Below are positions 9,060 to 19,863 of a stretch of 62,962 bases of DNA, piece by piece. The stretch is from an uncultured Pseudomonadota bacterium. GTDB taxonomy: Bacteria; Pseudomonadota; Gammaproteobacteria; Steroidobacterales; Steroidobacteraceae. The translations under genes were made by a program, and so were the position numbers. The stretch lies in assembly GCA_903938365.1 (NCBI GenBank), contig CAJACZ010000159.1, positions 1 through 62,962 on the forward strand, given 5' to 3'. Each line of letters opens with the position of its first letter. The stretch's first letter is position 1. A model generated the notes under the pieces. That model was not told where the DNA came from, did not search any database, and saw nothing but the letters and a program-made list of their open reading frames with translations.

Positions 9060-9833
9060 CTAATTTCCGAGGAACGCAGCGGTGAGGATGTAGTCGAGCA
9101 GCAGGATCAGTACGGACGAGGTCACCACCGTACGCGTCGTCGCAAGACCGACTCCCTCTGCCGTGGGCGCCGCATGATAGCCCTCGTAGACCGCGACGAG
9201 ACTGCAGGCCACGCCAAACACCACGCTCTTGATGACACCTTCCATGACGTCGGAAAGCTCGACGGCCGCCTGCATCTGGGACCAGAACGCACCCGTGTCG
9301 ACGCCCATCAGCTGCACGCCGACGAGTTGGGCGCCGAACAGACCGATGAGATTGAACACCGCCACCAGCAGCGGCAGGGCGATGACCCCGCCCAGGAAGC
9401 GCGGCGCCACCACATGGCGCAACGGGTCCACGGCCATCATGGCCATCGCGGTCAGCTGGTCGGTGGCGCGCATCAGCCCGATCTCGGAGGTGAGCGAAGT
9501 CCCTGCACGCCCGGCGAACAGCAGCGCCGCGACCACGGGACCGAGTTCCTTGAGCAGACCGAGGGCGGCGGCGACGCCCAGTGCGTCTTCGGAGCCGAAG
9601 CGCTGCAGGAGGTCGAAGCCCTGCAGCCCGAGCACCATCCCGACAAACAGGCCGCAGAGCATGATGATGATCAGCGAACGCGCGCCGGCGTTGTAGACCT
9701 GCTGCACCACGAGCCGCGGACGGGCGAGCGCCGGCCCGGCCTGCATCAGCAACTGCACGAGGAAGATGCCCACTGCGCCGATGCGACGCAGGGGCGCGAT
9801 CAGCGTGCCCTCAACCCAGCCCAGGGGATTCAA
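9060..9833 (-). CDS. mlaE: ABC transporter permease MlaE
   Basis: LIIIMLCGLFVGMVLGLQGFDLLQRFG...LGLLKELGPVVAALLFAGRAGTSLTSEIGLMRATDQLTAM. Confidence 0.96.
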   Translation of the reverse strand: MNPLGWVEGTLIAPLRRIGAVGIFLVQLLMQAGPALARPRLVVQQVYNAGARSLIIIMLCGLFVGMVLGLQGFDLLQRFGSEDALGVAAALGLLKELGPVVAALLFAGRAGTSLTSEIGLMRATDQLTAMAMMAVDPLRHVVAPRFLGGVIALPLLVAVFNLIGLFGAQLVGVQLMGVDTGAFWSQMQAAVELSDVMEGVIKSVVFGVACSLVAVYEGYHAAPTAEGVGLATTRTVVTSSVLILLLDYILTAAFLGN

Positions 9834-10678
9834 GGCTTGCCCCGACCGAGCAGTTCATCGAAATAGTCCGGTGCCGGGTAGTGGAAAGGCACGGGACCGT
9901 CAGGATGGCCACCGATAAACTGGCGGACCACCTCCTGTGGACTGTTGCGCAGTTCCTCGGGCGAACCCGAGGCCACCACCCTCCCCTCGGAGATCAGGTA
10001 GCTGCGGTGCGCGATCAGGGAAAGCTCATCGACGTCGTGGGAGACCACGATGCTGGTGATCCCGAGCGCTTCGTTCATCTGCCGGATCAGGCGGACGATC
10101 ACGCCCATGGAGATCGGATCCAGCCCCACGAAGGGCTCGTCGTAGATCAGGAGTTCCGGATCCATGACGATGGCACGGGCCAGAGCGACCCGTCGCGCCA
10201 TGCCGCCCGAGAGTTCGCCGGGCATCAGGCTGGCGGCCCCCCGCAGGCCCACCGCATGCAGCTTGGTGAGCACCAGCTGCCGCACCAGCGGCTCGGGCAG
10301 ATCCGTGTGTTCGCGCAGCGGGAACGCGACGTTCTCGAAGACGGACAGGTCGGTCAGCAAGGCACCATTCTGAAACAGCATGCCCATGCGGCGTCGCAGG
10401 GCGAAGATCCCCGCTTTGCGCATGCCGACCACCGCCTCGCCGAACACCTCGATGGAGCCTGAAACGGGCTCGACCTGCCCGGTGATCAAGCGCAGGAGCG
10501 TGGTCTTGCCCGTGCCGCTGGGGCCCATGAAAGCCGTGATGCTGCCCTTCGGTACCTCGATGTCGAGACCGGAGAAGATGCGTCGCTCACCCACCCCGTA
10601 GTGCAGGTCAGTGACGCGCACCACGGGTTCGGGACCCCGCGGTTCGCGCGGCGGACGGACAGGCGGTTCAGTGGCCAC
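9830..10678 (-). CDS. mlaF: ABC transporter ATP-binding protein MlaF
   Basis: FMGPSGTGKTTLLRLITGQ (Walker A), LSGGMARRVALARAIVMDPELLIYDEPFVGLDP. Start set at GTG 10678, after the fda stop; the tracked ORF extends to 10789 inside fda. Confidence 0.93.
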   Translation of the reverse strand: MATEPPVRPPREPRGPEPVVRVTDLHYGVGERRIFSGLDIEVPKGSITAFMGPSGTGKTTLLRLITGQVEPVSGSIEVFGEAVVGMRKAGIFALRRRMGMLFQNGALLTDLSVFENVAFPLREHTDLPEPLVRQLVLTKLHAVGLRGAASLMPGELSGGMARRVALARAIVMDPELLIYDEPFVGLDPISMGVIVRLIRQMNEALGITSIVVSHDVDELSLIAHRSYLISEGRVVASGSPEELRNSPQEVVRQFIGGHPDGPVPFHYPAPDYFDELLGRGKP

Positions 10679-10706
10679 GCGGCGCGGTCGATCCCTGGGG
10701 TCCGCT

Positions 10707-11726
10707 TCAGGCCGCCTGGGTTTCGAGGTCGGGCGTGTACTTGCCGGTGGTCGCCAGGCTGTTGAGCCCCGCACGCCTCGCGAACTCACGCTGGCCTGCC
10801 GCGAAGGTGGCGGCCTGCCCGCCCCAGGCCTTCAGCGCCGAATCCTGCAGCGCGCGGCCGTAGCTGAAGGTCAGTGCCCAGGGCAGCGGCTGGCGGTTCA
10901 TCAGCGAGAGGTGCAGCGTGGCGTCGGTCGTGCTCTGGCCACCGCTCAGGAAGGCGATGCCCGGCACGGCGGCCGGAACCCAGCGACGCAGGCAGCGGAC
11001 GGTCGCATCGGCCACCTGTTGCGGCCCGGCGCGGCTGGCGTTCTTCTTGCCCGAGATGACCATGTTGGGCTTGAGCACCATGCCTTCGAGGTACACGCGG
11101 TGGGCGGCCAGTTGCTGAAAAACCTCGCAGAGCACTTCGTCGGTGACCGACTCGCAGCGCTCGATCGAATGGTCGCCGTCCATCAGGACTTCCGGCTCGA
11201 CGATCGGGACGATGCCCTGCTCCTGGCACAACGCGGCATAGCGCGCGAGCGCGTGCGCATTGGCCTCGATGCCGAAACGGGTCGGAAAACCTGCGCCGAT
11301 GTCGATCACCCCGCGCCACTTGGCGAAGCGCGCACCGAGCTTGTGGTATTCGGCCAGGCGCTCACGCAGGCCATCGAGGCCCTCGGTGATGGTCTCGTTC
11401 GGGAAGCCAGCGAGGGCCTTGGCACCGGTGTCGACCTTGATCCCCGGGATGATGCCGAGCTGGGTGAGGTGATCCGCAAAAGGAACGCCGGCGCGGGTCT
11501 TCTGGCGCAGGGTCTCGTCATACAGGATGACGCCGCTGATCGAGTCGGCGATGCCGGGGGCCGTGAACAGCATTTCGCGGTAGAGCTGGCGGTGTGCCTC
11601 GGTCGACTCGAGGTTGATCGAGTCGAAGCGCTTCTTGATGGTGCCCGAGCTTTCGTCGGCCGCCAGGATGCCTTTGCCCTTGACGACCATGCCGCGTGCG
11701 ATGCGTTCGAGTTCCTGGTGGTTCAT
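10707..11726 (-). CDS. class I fructose-bisphosphate aldolase (eukaryote-type family)
   Basis: MNHQELERIARGMVVKGKGILAADESSGTIKKRFDSI...VPIVEPEVLMDGDHSIERC...VLKPNMVISGKK...GIAFLSGGQSTTDAT. Confidence 0.95.
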   Translation of the reverse strand: MNHQELERIARGMVVKGKGILAADESSGTIKKRFDSINLESTEAHRQLYREMLFTAPGIADSISGVILYDETLRQKTRAGVPFADHLTQLGIIPGIKVDTGAKALAGFPNETITEGLDGLRERLAEYHKLGARFAKWRGVIDIGAGFPTRFGIEANAHALARYAALCQEQGIVPIVEPEVLMDGDHSIERCESVTDEVLCEVFQQLAAHRVYLEGMVLKPNMVISGKKNASRAGPQQVADATVRCLRRWVPAAVPGIAFLSGGQSTTDATLHLSLMNRQPLPWALTFSYGRALQDSALKAWGGQAATFAAGQREFARRAGLNSLATTGKYTPDLETQAA

Positions 11727-11835
11727 CAGCCGTACCCGTTGAAGTGTTTTCGGAGGCCGACATTGTACCAAACGGACTGGTGCGCACGGCTCCGTAGAAG
11801 CCCCTGATGCACTCCTCCCATGGCATCCTGCCGGC

Positions 11836-11862
11836 AATCTGGACTAAAATGGTCTGGGTTTC
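11836..11862 (+). promoter_or_regulatory. candidate IscR/Rrf2 type-1-like operator upstream of the suf genes
   Basis: ATCTGGACTAAAATGGTCTGGGTTTC resembles the [A/T]..TTGAC(T/C)AAAWT.GTC.GGGT type-1 pattern; RBS AAGGAG follows at 11870-11875 and GTG start at 11884. Confidence 0.55.
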
Positions 11863-11883
11863 CCGTGGCAAGGAGTCTCGCCC

Positions 11884-12369
11884 GTGATCCGAATCAGCAA
11901 GATGACCGACTACGCGACCGTGATCCTGGCCGCCCTGGCGCATGCGCCCGGGTGCCGGCAGACCGCGCCCGCGCTGGCGGAACGCACGCAGCTGGGTGCC
12001 GCCACGGTCAGCAAGGTGCTCCGGCAGCTGAACAACGCCGGCTTCGTCCGCTCGACCCGCGGCCTGCGGGGCGGCTACGAGCTCGCCCGGCCTGCCGCGT
12101 CCATCAGCGCCGCCGAGATCCTCGACGCGCTCGAGGGACCCGTGGCCGTCACCGACTGCTCGGTCGGCCAGGGCCAGTGCGAGATCGAGGCGACGTGCGG
12201 GGTCGGCCGCGCATGGCAGCGGGTCAACCTCGCCATCCGCCGGTCCCTCTACGATGTGACGCTCGCGCAGCTGGCCGGACTCGACTCGGGCGGACTGCGC
12301 CTCGCCTCGCTCGACCGCGAACTGCGGCCCGCTGCCATGCCCACGGCGCCCAGCGCGCCGGGCCGTTGA
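11884..12369 (+). CDS. Rrf2-family Fe-S regulator of the SUF system
   Basis: [19 protein letters not shown]...[37 protein letters not shown]...[15 protein letters not shown]: Rrf2 HTH plus three-Cys cluster; immediately upstream of sufB. Confidence 0.92.
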   Translation: MIRISKMTDYATVILAALAHAPGCRQTAPALAERTQLGAATVSKVLRQLNNAGFVRSTRGLRGGYELARPAASISAAEILDALEGPVAVTDCSVGQGQCEIEATCGVGRAWQRVNLAIRRSLYDVTLAQLAGLDSGGLRLASLDRELRPAAMPTAPSAPGR

Positions 12370-12391
12370 ACAGTCCAAGGACGACGCCAAC

Positions 12392-13837
<1,446 letters not shown>

Positions 13838-13843
13838 GAGTCG

Positions 13844-14599
<756 letters not shown>

Positions 14600-14628
14600 G
14601 CCGCCGCGCGGCGCCTCGCTAGATCCCC

Positions 14629-15954
14629 ATGAACGCCTTCTCAAGACGCATCCTCGACGAACTGCGCGACGGCACGGTACTCGCGCCGGAGCGGCTCGGC
14701 CAGATCGAGACGGCACTCGCGCCCGGCCTGCCCACCGCACGCGACGAAAACTGGAAATACGCAAACCTGCGCGCGCTGGAACGCGCAAGGTTCAACCCGG
14801 CCACCGACATCGCCCCGGAGGCGCTCCTGGCCGCCTCCGCCGCGCTCCCCGCCGCCCTGCCCGGCTTCGACCGTGTGGTGTTCGTCGATGGCCTGCATGC
14901 GGCGGCGCTCGGCAGCAGCCCGCCGCCACGGGGCGTGGCGATCCTGCCGCCCGGGACAGCCGGCGCCGGACGCACGCTGATCGAGGCAGAGGTCGCCCCG
15001 CCGGCGCCGTCTTTGATGCCCACGCCGACGACGCTCGCCGCCGCCGACCTGCGTTTCGCGGCGATCAACCGTGCGCTCGCAAGGGAGGAGCTCTCGGTCA
15101 GCGTGGGGTCTGATGAGACCCGCGACATCGAGGTGATCTTCATCGCCACCGCGCCTTCCACGCGGCACGCCAGCCACCCTGCACTCAGCCTGACGGTCGG
15201 CGCCGGGGCGCGCGTTGCCGTCGTCGAACGCCATGTCTCCGCCTCCGCGGAGCCGAGCTTCAGCAACGCGCGCATCTCCATCGAGGCTGGAGCGGGCTCG
15301 AGGGTGGATCACATCCGCCTGCAGCAGCTCGGCGTCCGGGCGCAGCATGTCGAATCGCTCGAGCTCGTGCTCCACGACGGCGCGGATTACCGGCTCGTGG
15401 CCATCGCCACGGGCGCCGCAGCGGCGCGCTCCAGCGCGGTCGTCCGGCATGCAGGCCGCGATTCGCGGCTGCGCTGGAACGCGGTGGCACTGACGGGGGG
15501 AACCCAGGTGAATGACAGCTTCGTGCGGGTCGACCACGCCGCGCCGGGCGCGCGGACCGAACAGAGTTTCCGCGGCATCGCGGCCGGCCGCTCGCGGGTG
15601 GCCTTCAACGGGCACATGATCGTGCACGGGACCGCGCCGGGTGCGCGGTCGGACCAGTCGATGAAGTGCCTGACCGCCGGGCCCGAGGCAGAGGCGGATC
15701 TACGGCCCCAGCTCGAGATCTACACCGATGAAGTCAAGGCAAGCCACGGTGCGACGGTCGGCAAGCTGGACGACACCATGCGCTTCTACCTGCTGTCGCG
15801 CGGGCTCGAACCCGCGACCGCCGACGCGCTGCTGAAATGGGCCTTCATCGAGGAAGTGGTGGCGAGCGTCTCGCCCGCCGCGCTGCGCGCCGAGGTGGAG
15901 CGCGGCATCGCAGTGGCGCTGGGCGACAGCATCATCGGGGAGCTCGTGGCATGA
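14629..15954 (+). CDS. sufD: Fe-S cluster assembly protein SufD
   Basis: DENWKYANLRALERARF...YTDEVKASHGATVGKLDDTMRFYLLSRGLEPATADALLKWAFIEEV. Confidence 0.95.
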   Translation: MNAFSRRILDELRDGTVLAPERLGQIETALAPGLPTARDENWKYANLRALERARFNPATDIAPEALLAASAALPAALPGFDRVVFVDGLHAAALGSSPPPRGVAILPPGTAGAGRTLIEAEVAPPAPSLMPTPTTLAAADLRFAAINRALAREELSVSVGSDETRDIEVIFIATAPSTRHASHPALSLTVGAGARVAVVERHVSASAEPSFSNARISIEAGAGSRVDHIRLQQLGVRAQHVESLELVLHDGADYRLVAIATGAAAARSSAVVRHAGRDSRLRWNAVALTGGTQVNDSFVRVDHAAPGARTEQSFRGIAAGRSRVAFNGHMIVHGTAPGARSDQSMKCLTAGPEAEADLRPQLEIYTDEVKASHGATVGKLDDTMRFYLLSRGLEPATADALLKWAFIEEVVASVSPAALRAEVERGIAVALGDSIIGELVA

Positions 15955-17186
15955 ACGATATAGTGCAACCCTACGATGTCGAGGCCATCCGTCGTGATTT
16001 CCCGGTCCTCTCGACCACGGTGCGCGGCAAGCGCCTCGCGTTCCTCGACACGGCCGCCTCGTCCCAGCGTCCGCTGCCCGTGATCGAGGCCGTCAATCAC
16101 TACGAGCGCACCAGCCACGCCAATGTGCACCGCGGGGTGTACGAACTGAGCCAGAAGGCCACCGATGCCTTCGAGGGCGCACGGGAACGGACGCGGCGGT
16201 TCCTGAACGCGGCCAGCCTCCGCGAGGTGATCTTCACGCGCGGCACCACGGAGTCGATCAACCTCGTCGCCCAGTCCTGGGGCCGCAGCACGCTGCGGCC
16301 TGGTGACGAGATCCTGATCACCTGGATGGAGCATCACGCCAACATCGTCCCCTGGCAGATGCTGTGCGAGCAGACCGGCGCGGTACTGCGGGTCGCGCCC
16401 ATCGACCTGCGCGGCGACCTCGACCTCGACGCCTTCCGCGCGCTGCTCACGCCCCGGACGCGGATCGCGGCCTTCACCCAGGTGTCGAACGCGCTGGGCA
16501 CCGTGCTGCCCATCGCGGAGATGATCGCGGCCGCCCGCGCCGCCGGGGCGCTGACCCTGGTCGACGGAGCGCAGGCCGTGGCGCACCGGCGCGTCGACGT
16601 GCAGGCGATGGACTGTGACTTTTATGTTTTCTCGGGGCACAAGCTCTATGCCCCCACCGGCATCGGGGTGCTGTGGGCGCGCGAGGCCGTGCTGCGCACG
16701 ATGCCCCCCTGGCAGGGCGGCGGCGACATGATCCTGAGCGTGTCGTTCAACGGGACCCGCTACAACGAACTGCCCTACCGCTTCGAGGCCGGCACACCCA
16801 ACATCACCGGGGCGGTAGGCCTTGCGGCCGCGATGGACTACGTGGACGCGATCGGCCTCGAACGGATCAACGCACACGAGCAGCGATTGCTGGAGCGCGC
16901 GACCACCGCACTGCTTGCGGTGCCGGGCCTGCGCATCATCGGCGAGTCGGCGCACAAGGCAGGTGTGGTGTCTTTCACCCTCGAGGGCGTGCACCCGCAT
17001 GACCTCGGCACCATCCTCGATGCCGAGGGAGTCGCGGTGCGGACGGGCCACCACTGCGCGATGCCGGTCATGGACTTCTTCGACGTTCCGGCGACCGCCC
17101 GCGCTTCGTTCGGCTGTTACTCCAACGACGCGGACCTGGACCAGCTCATCGTGGCGCTTGCGCGTGCACAAGAGGTTTTCGGCTGA
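15951..17186 (+). CDS. sufS: cysteine desulfurase SufS
   Basis: VEAIRRDFPVLSTTVRGKRLAFLDTAASSQRP...DFYVFSGHKLYAPTGIGVLW...RTGHHCAMPVMDFF. ATG at 15951 overlaps the sufD stop. Confidence 0.96.
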   Translation: MNDIVQPYDVEAIRRDFPVLSTTVRGKRLAFLDTAASSQRPLPVIEAVNHYERTSHANVHRGVYELSQKATDAFEGARERTRRFLNAASLREVIFTRGTTESINLVAQSWGRSTLRPGDEILITWMEHHANIVPWQMLCEQTGAVLRVAPIDLRGDLDLDAFRALLTPRTRIAAFTQVSNALGTVLPIAEMIAAARAAGALTLVDGAQAVAHRRVDVQAMDCDFYVFSGHKLYAPTGIGVLWAREAVLRTMPPWQGGGDMILSVSFNGTRYNELPYRFEAGTPNITGAVGLAAAMDYVDAIGLERINAHEQRLLERATTALLAVPGLRIIGESAHKAGVVSFTLEGVHPHDLGTILDAEGVAVRTGHHCAMPVMDFFDVPATARASFGCYSNDADLDQLIVALARAQEVFG

Positions 17187-17632
17187 TGGATCTCAAGGAC
17201 CTGTACCGCGACGTGATCCTCGATCACAACAAGCGGCCGCGCAATTTCGGTCGCCTGGATCCCTGCGACAGCGCCGCCGACGGCAGCAACCCGCTCTGCG
17301 GTGACCGGTTGAGTGTTTCGCTGAGGATGGACGGCGAGCGCGTCGCGGAGATCATGTTCGAGGGCAAGGGCTGCGCCATTTCCACCGCGTCCGCCTCGCT
17401 GATGACCGAAGCCGTGAAGGGCCTGGACGTGACCGCGGTCAACGCGCTGCACCAGCTCGTGCACGGCACCCTGACCAGCTCCACCGATTCACCGCCTCCG
17501 GCCGGGCTCGGCAAGCTTGCCGCACTGGCGGGAGTACGCGAATATCCGGCCCGCGTGAAATGCGCGAGCCTGTGCTGGCACACGCTCGAGGCCGCGCTGG
17601 AGCGGCGCCAGTCCACCGTTTCCACCGAATGA
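17186..17632 (+). CDS. sufU: SufU-type Fe-S assembly protein / sulfurtransferase
   Basis: MDLKDLYRDVILDHNKRPRNFGRL...NPLCGDRLSVSLR...EGKGCAISTASASLMTEAVKG...RVKCASLCWHTLE. Confidence 0.93.
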   Translation: MDLKDLYRDVILDHNKRPRNFGRLDPCDSAADGSNPLCGDRLSVSLRMDGERVAEIMFEGKGCAISTASASLMTEAVKGLDVTAVNALHQLVHGTLTSSTDSPPPAGLGKLAALAGVREYPARVKCASLCWHTLEAALERRQSTVSTE

Positions 17633-17650
17633 CCGGCGTCCGGAGCCCGC

Positions 17651-18202
17651 ATGCGCACCCATGAGAATGAAGCCTTCGTGATCCACCGCGACGTGCAGGC
17701 GGTGATGGTCCCGGCCGGTACCGAAATCGAACTGAAGGCCGGCCTGTCCGGATTCATAACCCAGGCACTCGGCGGGAGCTTCACGCTCTACATCGAGGGC
17801 AACCTGTACCGCCTCGCCGGCGAGGATGCCGATGCCATCGGCAAACAGAAGGTCGTCCCGCCACAGCTTCCGCCCGACGCCACCGAGGAAGACGTCCGCA
17901 GGACCGCGTGGGAGCAGATGCGCAACTGCTATGACCCGGAGATCCCGATCAACATCGTGGAACTCGGGCTCGTGTATGAGTGCGCGGTGTCCTCGAATCC
18001 CGACGGAACGCGCAACGTGAGCATCAAGATGACGCTCACCGCCCCCGGCTGCGGCATGGGCGACGTGCTCGTCCAGGACGTTCGCGAGAAGGTGGAGGTG
18101 ATTCCCACCGTCGGCAAGACCGATGTAGAGCTGGTGTTCGATCCTCCCTGGAACCAGTCGATGATGTCCGAGGCGGCACGCCTGCAGACCGGGATGATGT
18201 AG
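17651..18202 (+). CDS. sufT: SufT (DUF59/MIP18-family Fe-S maturation protein)
   Basis: VPAGTEIELKAGLSGFITQALGGSFTLYIEGNLYRLAGEDADAIGK...CYDPEIPINIVELGLVYEC...MTLTAPGCGMGDVLVQDVREKV. Confidence 0.92.
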   Translation: MRTHENEAFVIHRDVQAVMVPAGTEIELKAGLSGFITQALGGSFTLYIEGNLYRLAGEDADAIGKQKVVPPQLPPDATEEDVRRTAWEQMRNCYDPEIPINIVELGLVYECAVSSNPDGTRNVSIKMTLTAPGCGMGDVLVQDVREKVEVIPTVGKTDVELVFDPPWNQSMMSEAARLQTGMM

Positions 18203-18215
18203 GGAGCCGCCACCG

Positions 18216-18548
18216 ATGACGGAACGCTGGGTGGACGTAGGCTCCGCCGCCGCCCTCGAGGACGGCGGGCGCATCGACGAAGAGGTCGACGGTTTTTACG
18301 TCGCCATCGTCAGGGTGGCGGGCCAGCTCCACGCCTTCGAGGACCGCTGCACCCACGACGGCGGTCCCCTGGCCGAGGCCGAGCTCTGCGTGGACGAGCA
18401 GACCGGTTGCGGTGTCGTCGTGTGCCCGCGCCATGGGTCCCGCTTCTGCCTCGCCACCGGCGAGGCCATGACGCCGCCCGCCTACGAGCCGCTGCGCCGC
18501 TTTGCGGTACGCGTAGCCGGGGCACGCATCGAGGTGTGCACTCCGTGA
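18216..18548 (+). CDS. Rieske [2Fe-2S] domain protein
   Basis: CTHDGG...CPRHGSRFCLATGEAMTPPAYEPL: Rieske motifs with unusually long spacing. Confidence 0.9.
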   Translation: MTERWVDVGSAAALEDGGRIDEEVDGFYVAIVRVAGQLHAFEDRCTHDGGPLAEAELCVDEQTGCGVVVCPRHGSRFCLATGEAMTPPAYEPLRRFAVRVAGARIEVCTP

Positions 18549-19090
18549 GCGGGCCAGGTCCTGCGCCAACCCTGCGCCTGACGCTGATGAGGCACGGCCG
18601 CGCGGAAGGTAACGACCCGCGACTGGCGGACTTCGATCGTTCGCTGGACCGGCGCGGCATAAGCGAGGTCATCGCCATGGGGCAGCGCATGGCAGGGCGC
18701 GGGCTGACCCCGGAGCTGCTGCTGGCGAGTCCGGCCGCCCGCACCGTGCAGACCGCGCAGATCTTCCTGCGGGAGTTCGACGGCGCCACGGTTGAACTGA
18801 GGCTCGAGCCCCGGCTCTACCTTGCGTCCGCCGATACGCTGCTGGAATCGATCCGCCAACGGGGCGGGCAAGCCACACACCTGATGCTCGTGGGCCACAA
18901 TCCCGGGATCACGGACTTCGCCCGCTGGCTCGCTCCCGGCTTCGACCTGCCCGGGTTCGAGACGGCAGCCACCTGCACGCTGACCCTGCAATGCGCCTCA
19001 TGGGACACGCTGGGCGCGGCCATGGCCAGGGAGGCCCACCCGGACCGCCCTGGCATAGAACGCGTCTTCAGTACGAATAGACGAGGTTGA
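18545..19090 (+). CDS. sixA: phosphohistidine phosphatase SixA-like (histidine phosphatase superfamily)
   Basis: LRLTLMRHGRAEGNDPRLADFDRSLDRRGISEV...LLASPAARTVQTAQIF...HLMLVGHNPGI. GTG start overlaps the Rieske stop (GTGA). Confidence 0.88.
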   Translation: MSGPGPAPTLRLTLMRHGRAEGNDPRLADFDRSLDRRGISEVIAMGQRMAGRGLTPELLLASPAARTVQTAQIFLREFDGATVELRLEPRLYLASADTLLESIRQRGGQATHLMLVGHNPGITDFARWLAPGFDLPGFETAATCTLTLQCASWDTLGAAMAREAHPDRPGIERVFSTNRRG

Positions 19091-19778
19091 CCGTCGTCAG
19101 TGTGTCGGTCTTTTCGCGGCCGAGCGGCGGATCGGTGTTGTGCCGCAGGCCCAGGCCCACCGACAGCGCGAGGCTCGCGTTCATCTTGACCTCGAGCGAG
19201 AGGTCGTTGGCCGCGAAAGTGTTGTCAGAACCCGCTTCGACGACCAGTTTGTTGAGGATCTTGGTCGACTCGTTGAAGGCGTGCTCGAACTTCACTTCCC
19301 CGCCGAAGATCGGGTCGCTGGAGGTCTCGCCGGTCACCGAGTTCTTGAGGCGGCGATAACCGATACCACCCTGAGCACTGAGCTTGGTGGCATCGGTGTC
19401 GATGAACTTGTGCCCGAGACCGGTCGTGGCGCTGGCCTGATAGTCGAAACCGCTGAACCGGTCGTCTTCGTAGCGCAAGCCACCGAACCAGTAGGTCCGC
19501 TCGGAAAACTTGTAGTCCGACTGCCAGAAGCCGCCGTAGCGCTCGGCGGTCTTGTCGCCTTCGTTGGTCGAGCGCAGGGCCGCCAGACCGAAACCGTGCT
19601 TCCAGCGGTCGCTCTCGCTGGCGGCTTCCACCTTGGCGTTGACCGTGTCGGTATCCGCGTTGCCGCGCGCCAGCACCACACCCAGTTCACCCTTGCCCTT
19701 CCATGCCGCCTGCGACGGGGCCGCCGCAGCGAGCGCGAGAAGCGCACAGGCCAGATAACGCGAATTCGTCATTTCCAA
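19068..19778 (-). CDS. DUF481/YdiY-like outer-membrane protein
   Basis: Signal peptide; WKGKGELGVVLARGNADTDTVNAKVEAAS...LRYEDDRFSGFDYQASATTGLGHKF; terminal aromatic VYSY. Confidence 0.85.
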   Translation of the reverse strand: MEMTNSRYLACALLALAAAAPSQAAWKGKGELGVVLARGNADTDTVNAKVEAASESDRWKHGFGLAALRSTNEGDKTAERYGGFWQSDYKFSERTYWFGGLRYEDDRFSGFDYQASATTGLGHKFIDTDATKLSAQGGIGYRRLKNSVTGETSSDPIFGGEVKFEHAFNESTKILNKLVVEAGSDNTFAANDLSLEVKMNASLALSVGLGLRHNTDPPLGREKTDTLTTVNLVYSY

Positions 19779-19863
19779 TCTCCCTTGAGAACCGGGGGGA
19801 CGGCCCCATTATGATTCAGGCTGCATTCTGCCCGATCCAAACCGGAAAGAGACCTGCCCGAAC

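Noticed and set aside
15786-17171. 461-aa minus-strand ORF opposite sufS
   Set aside because: Antisense shadow of sufS; no domain recognised.
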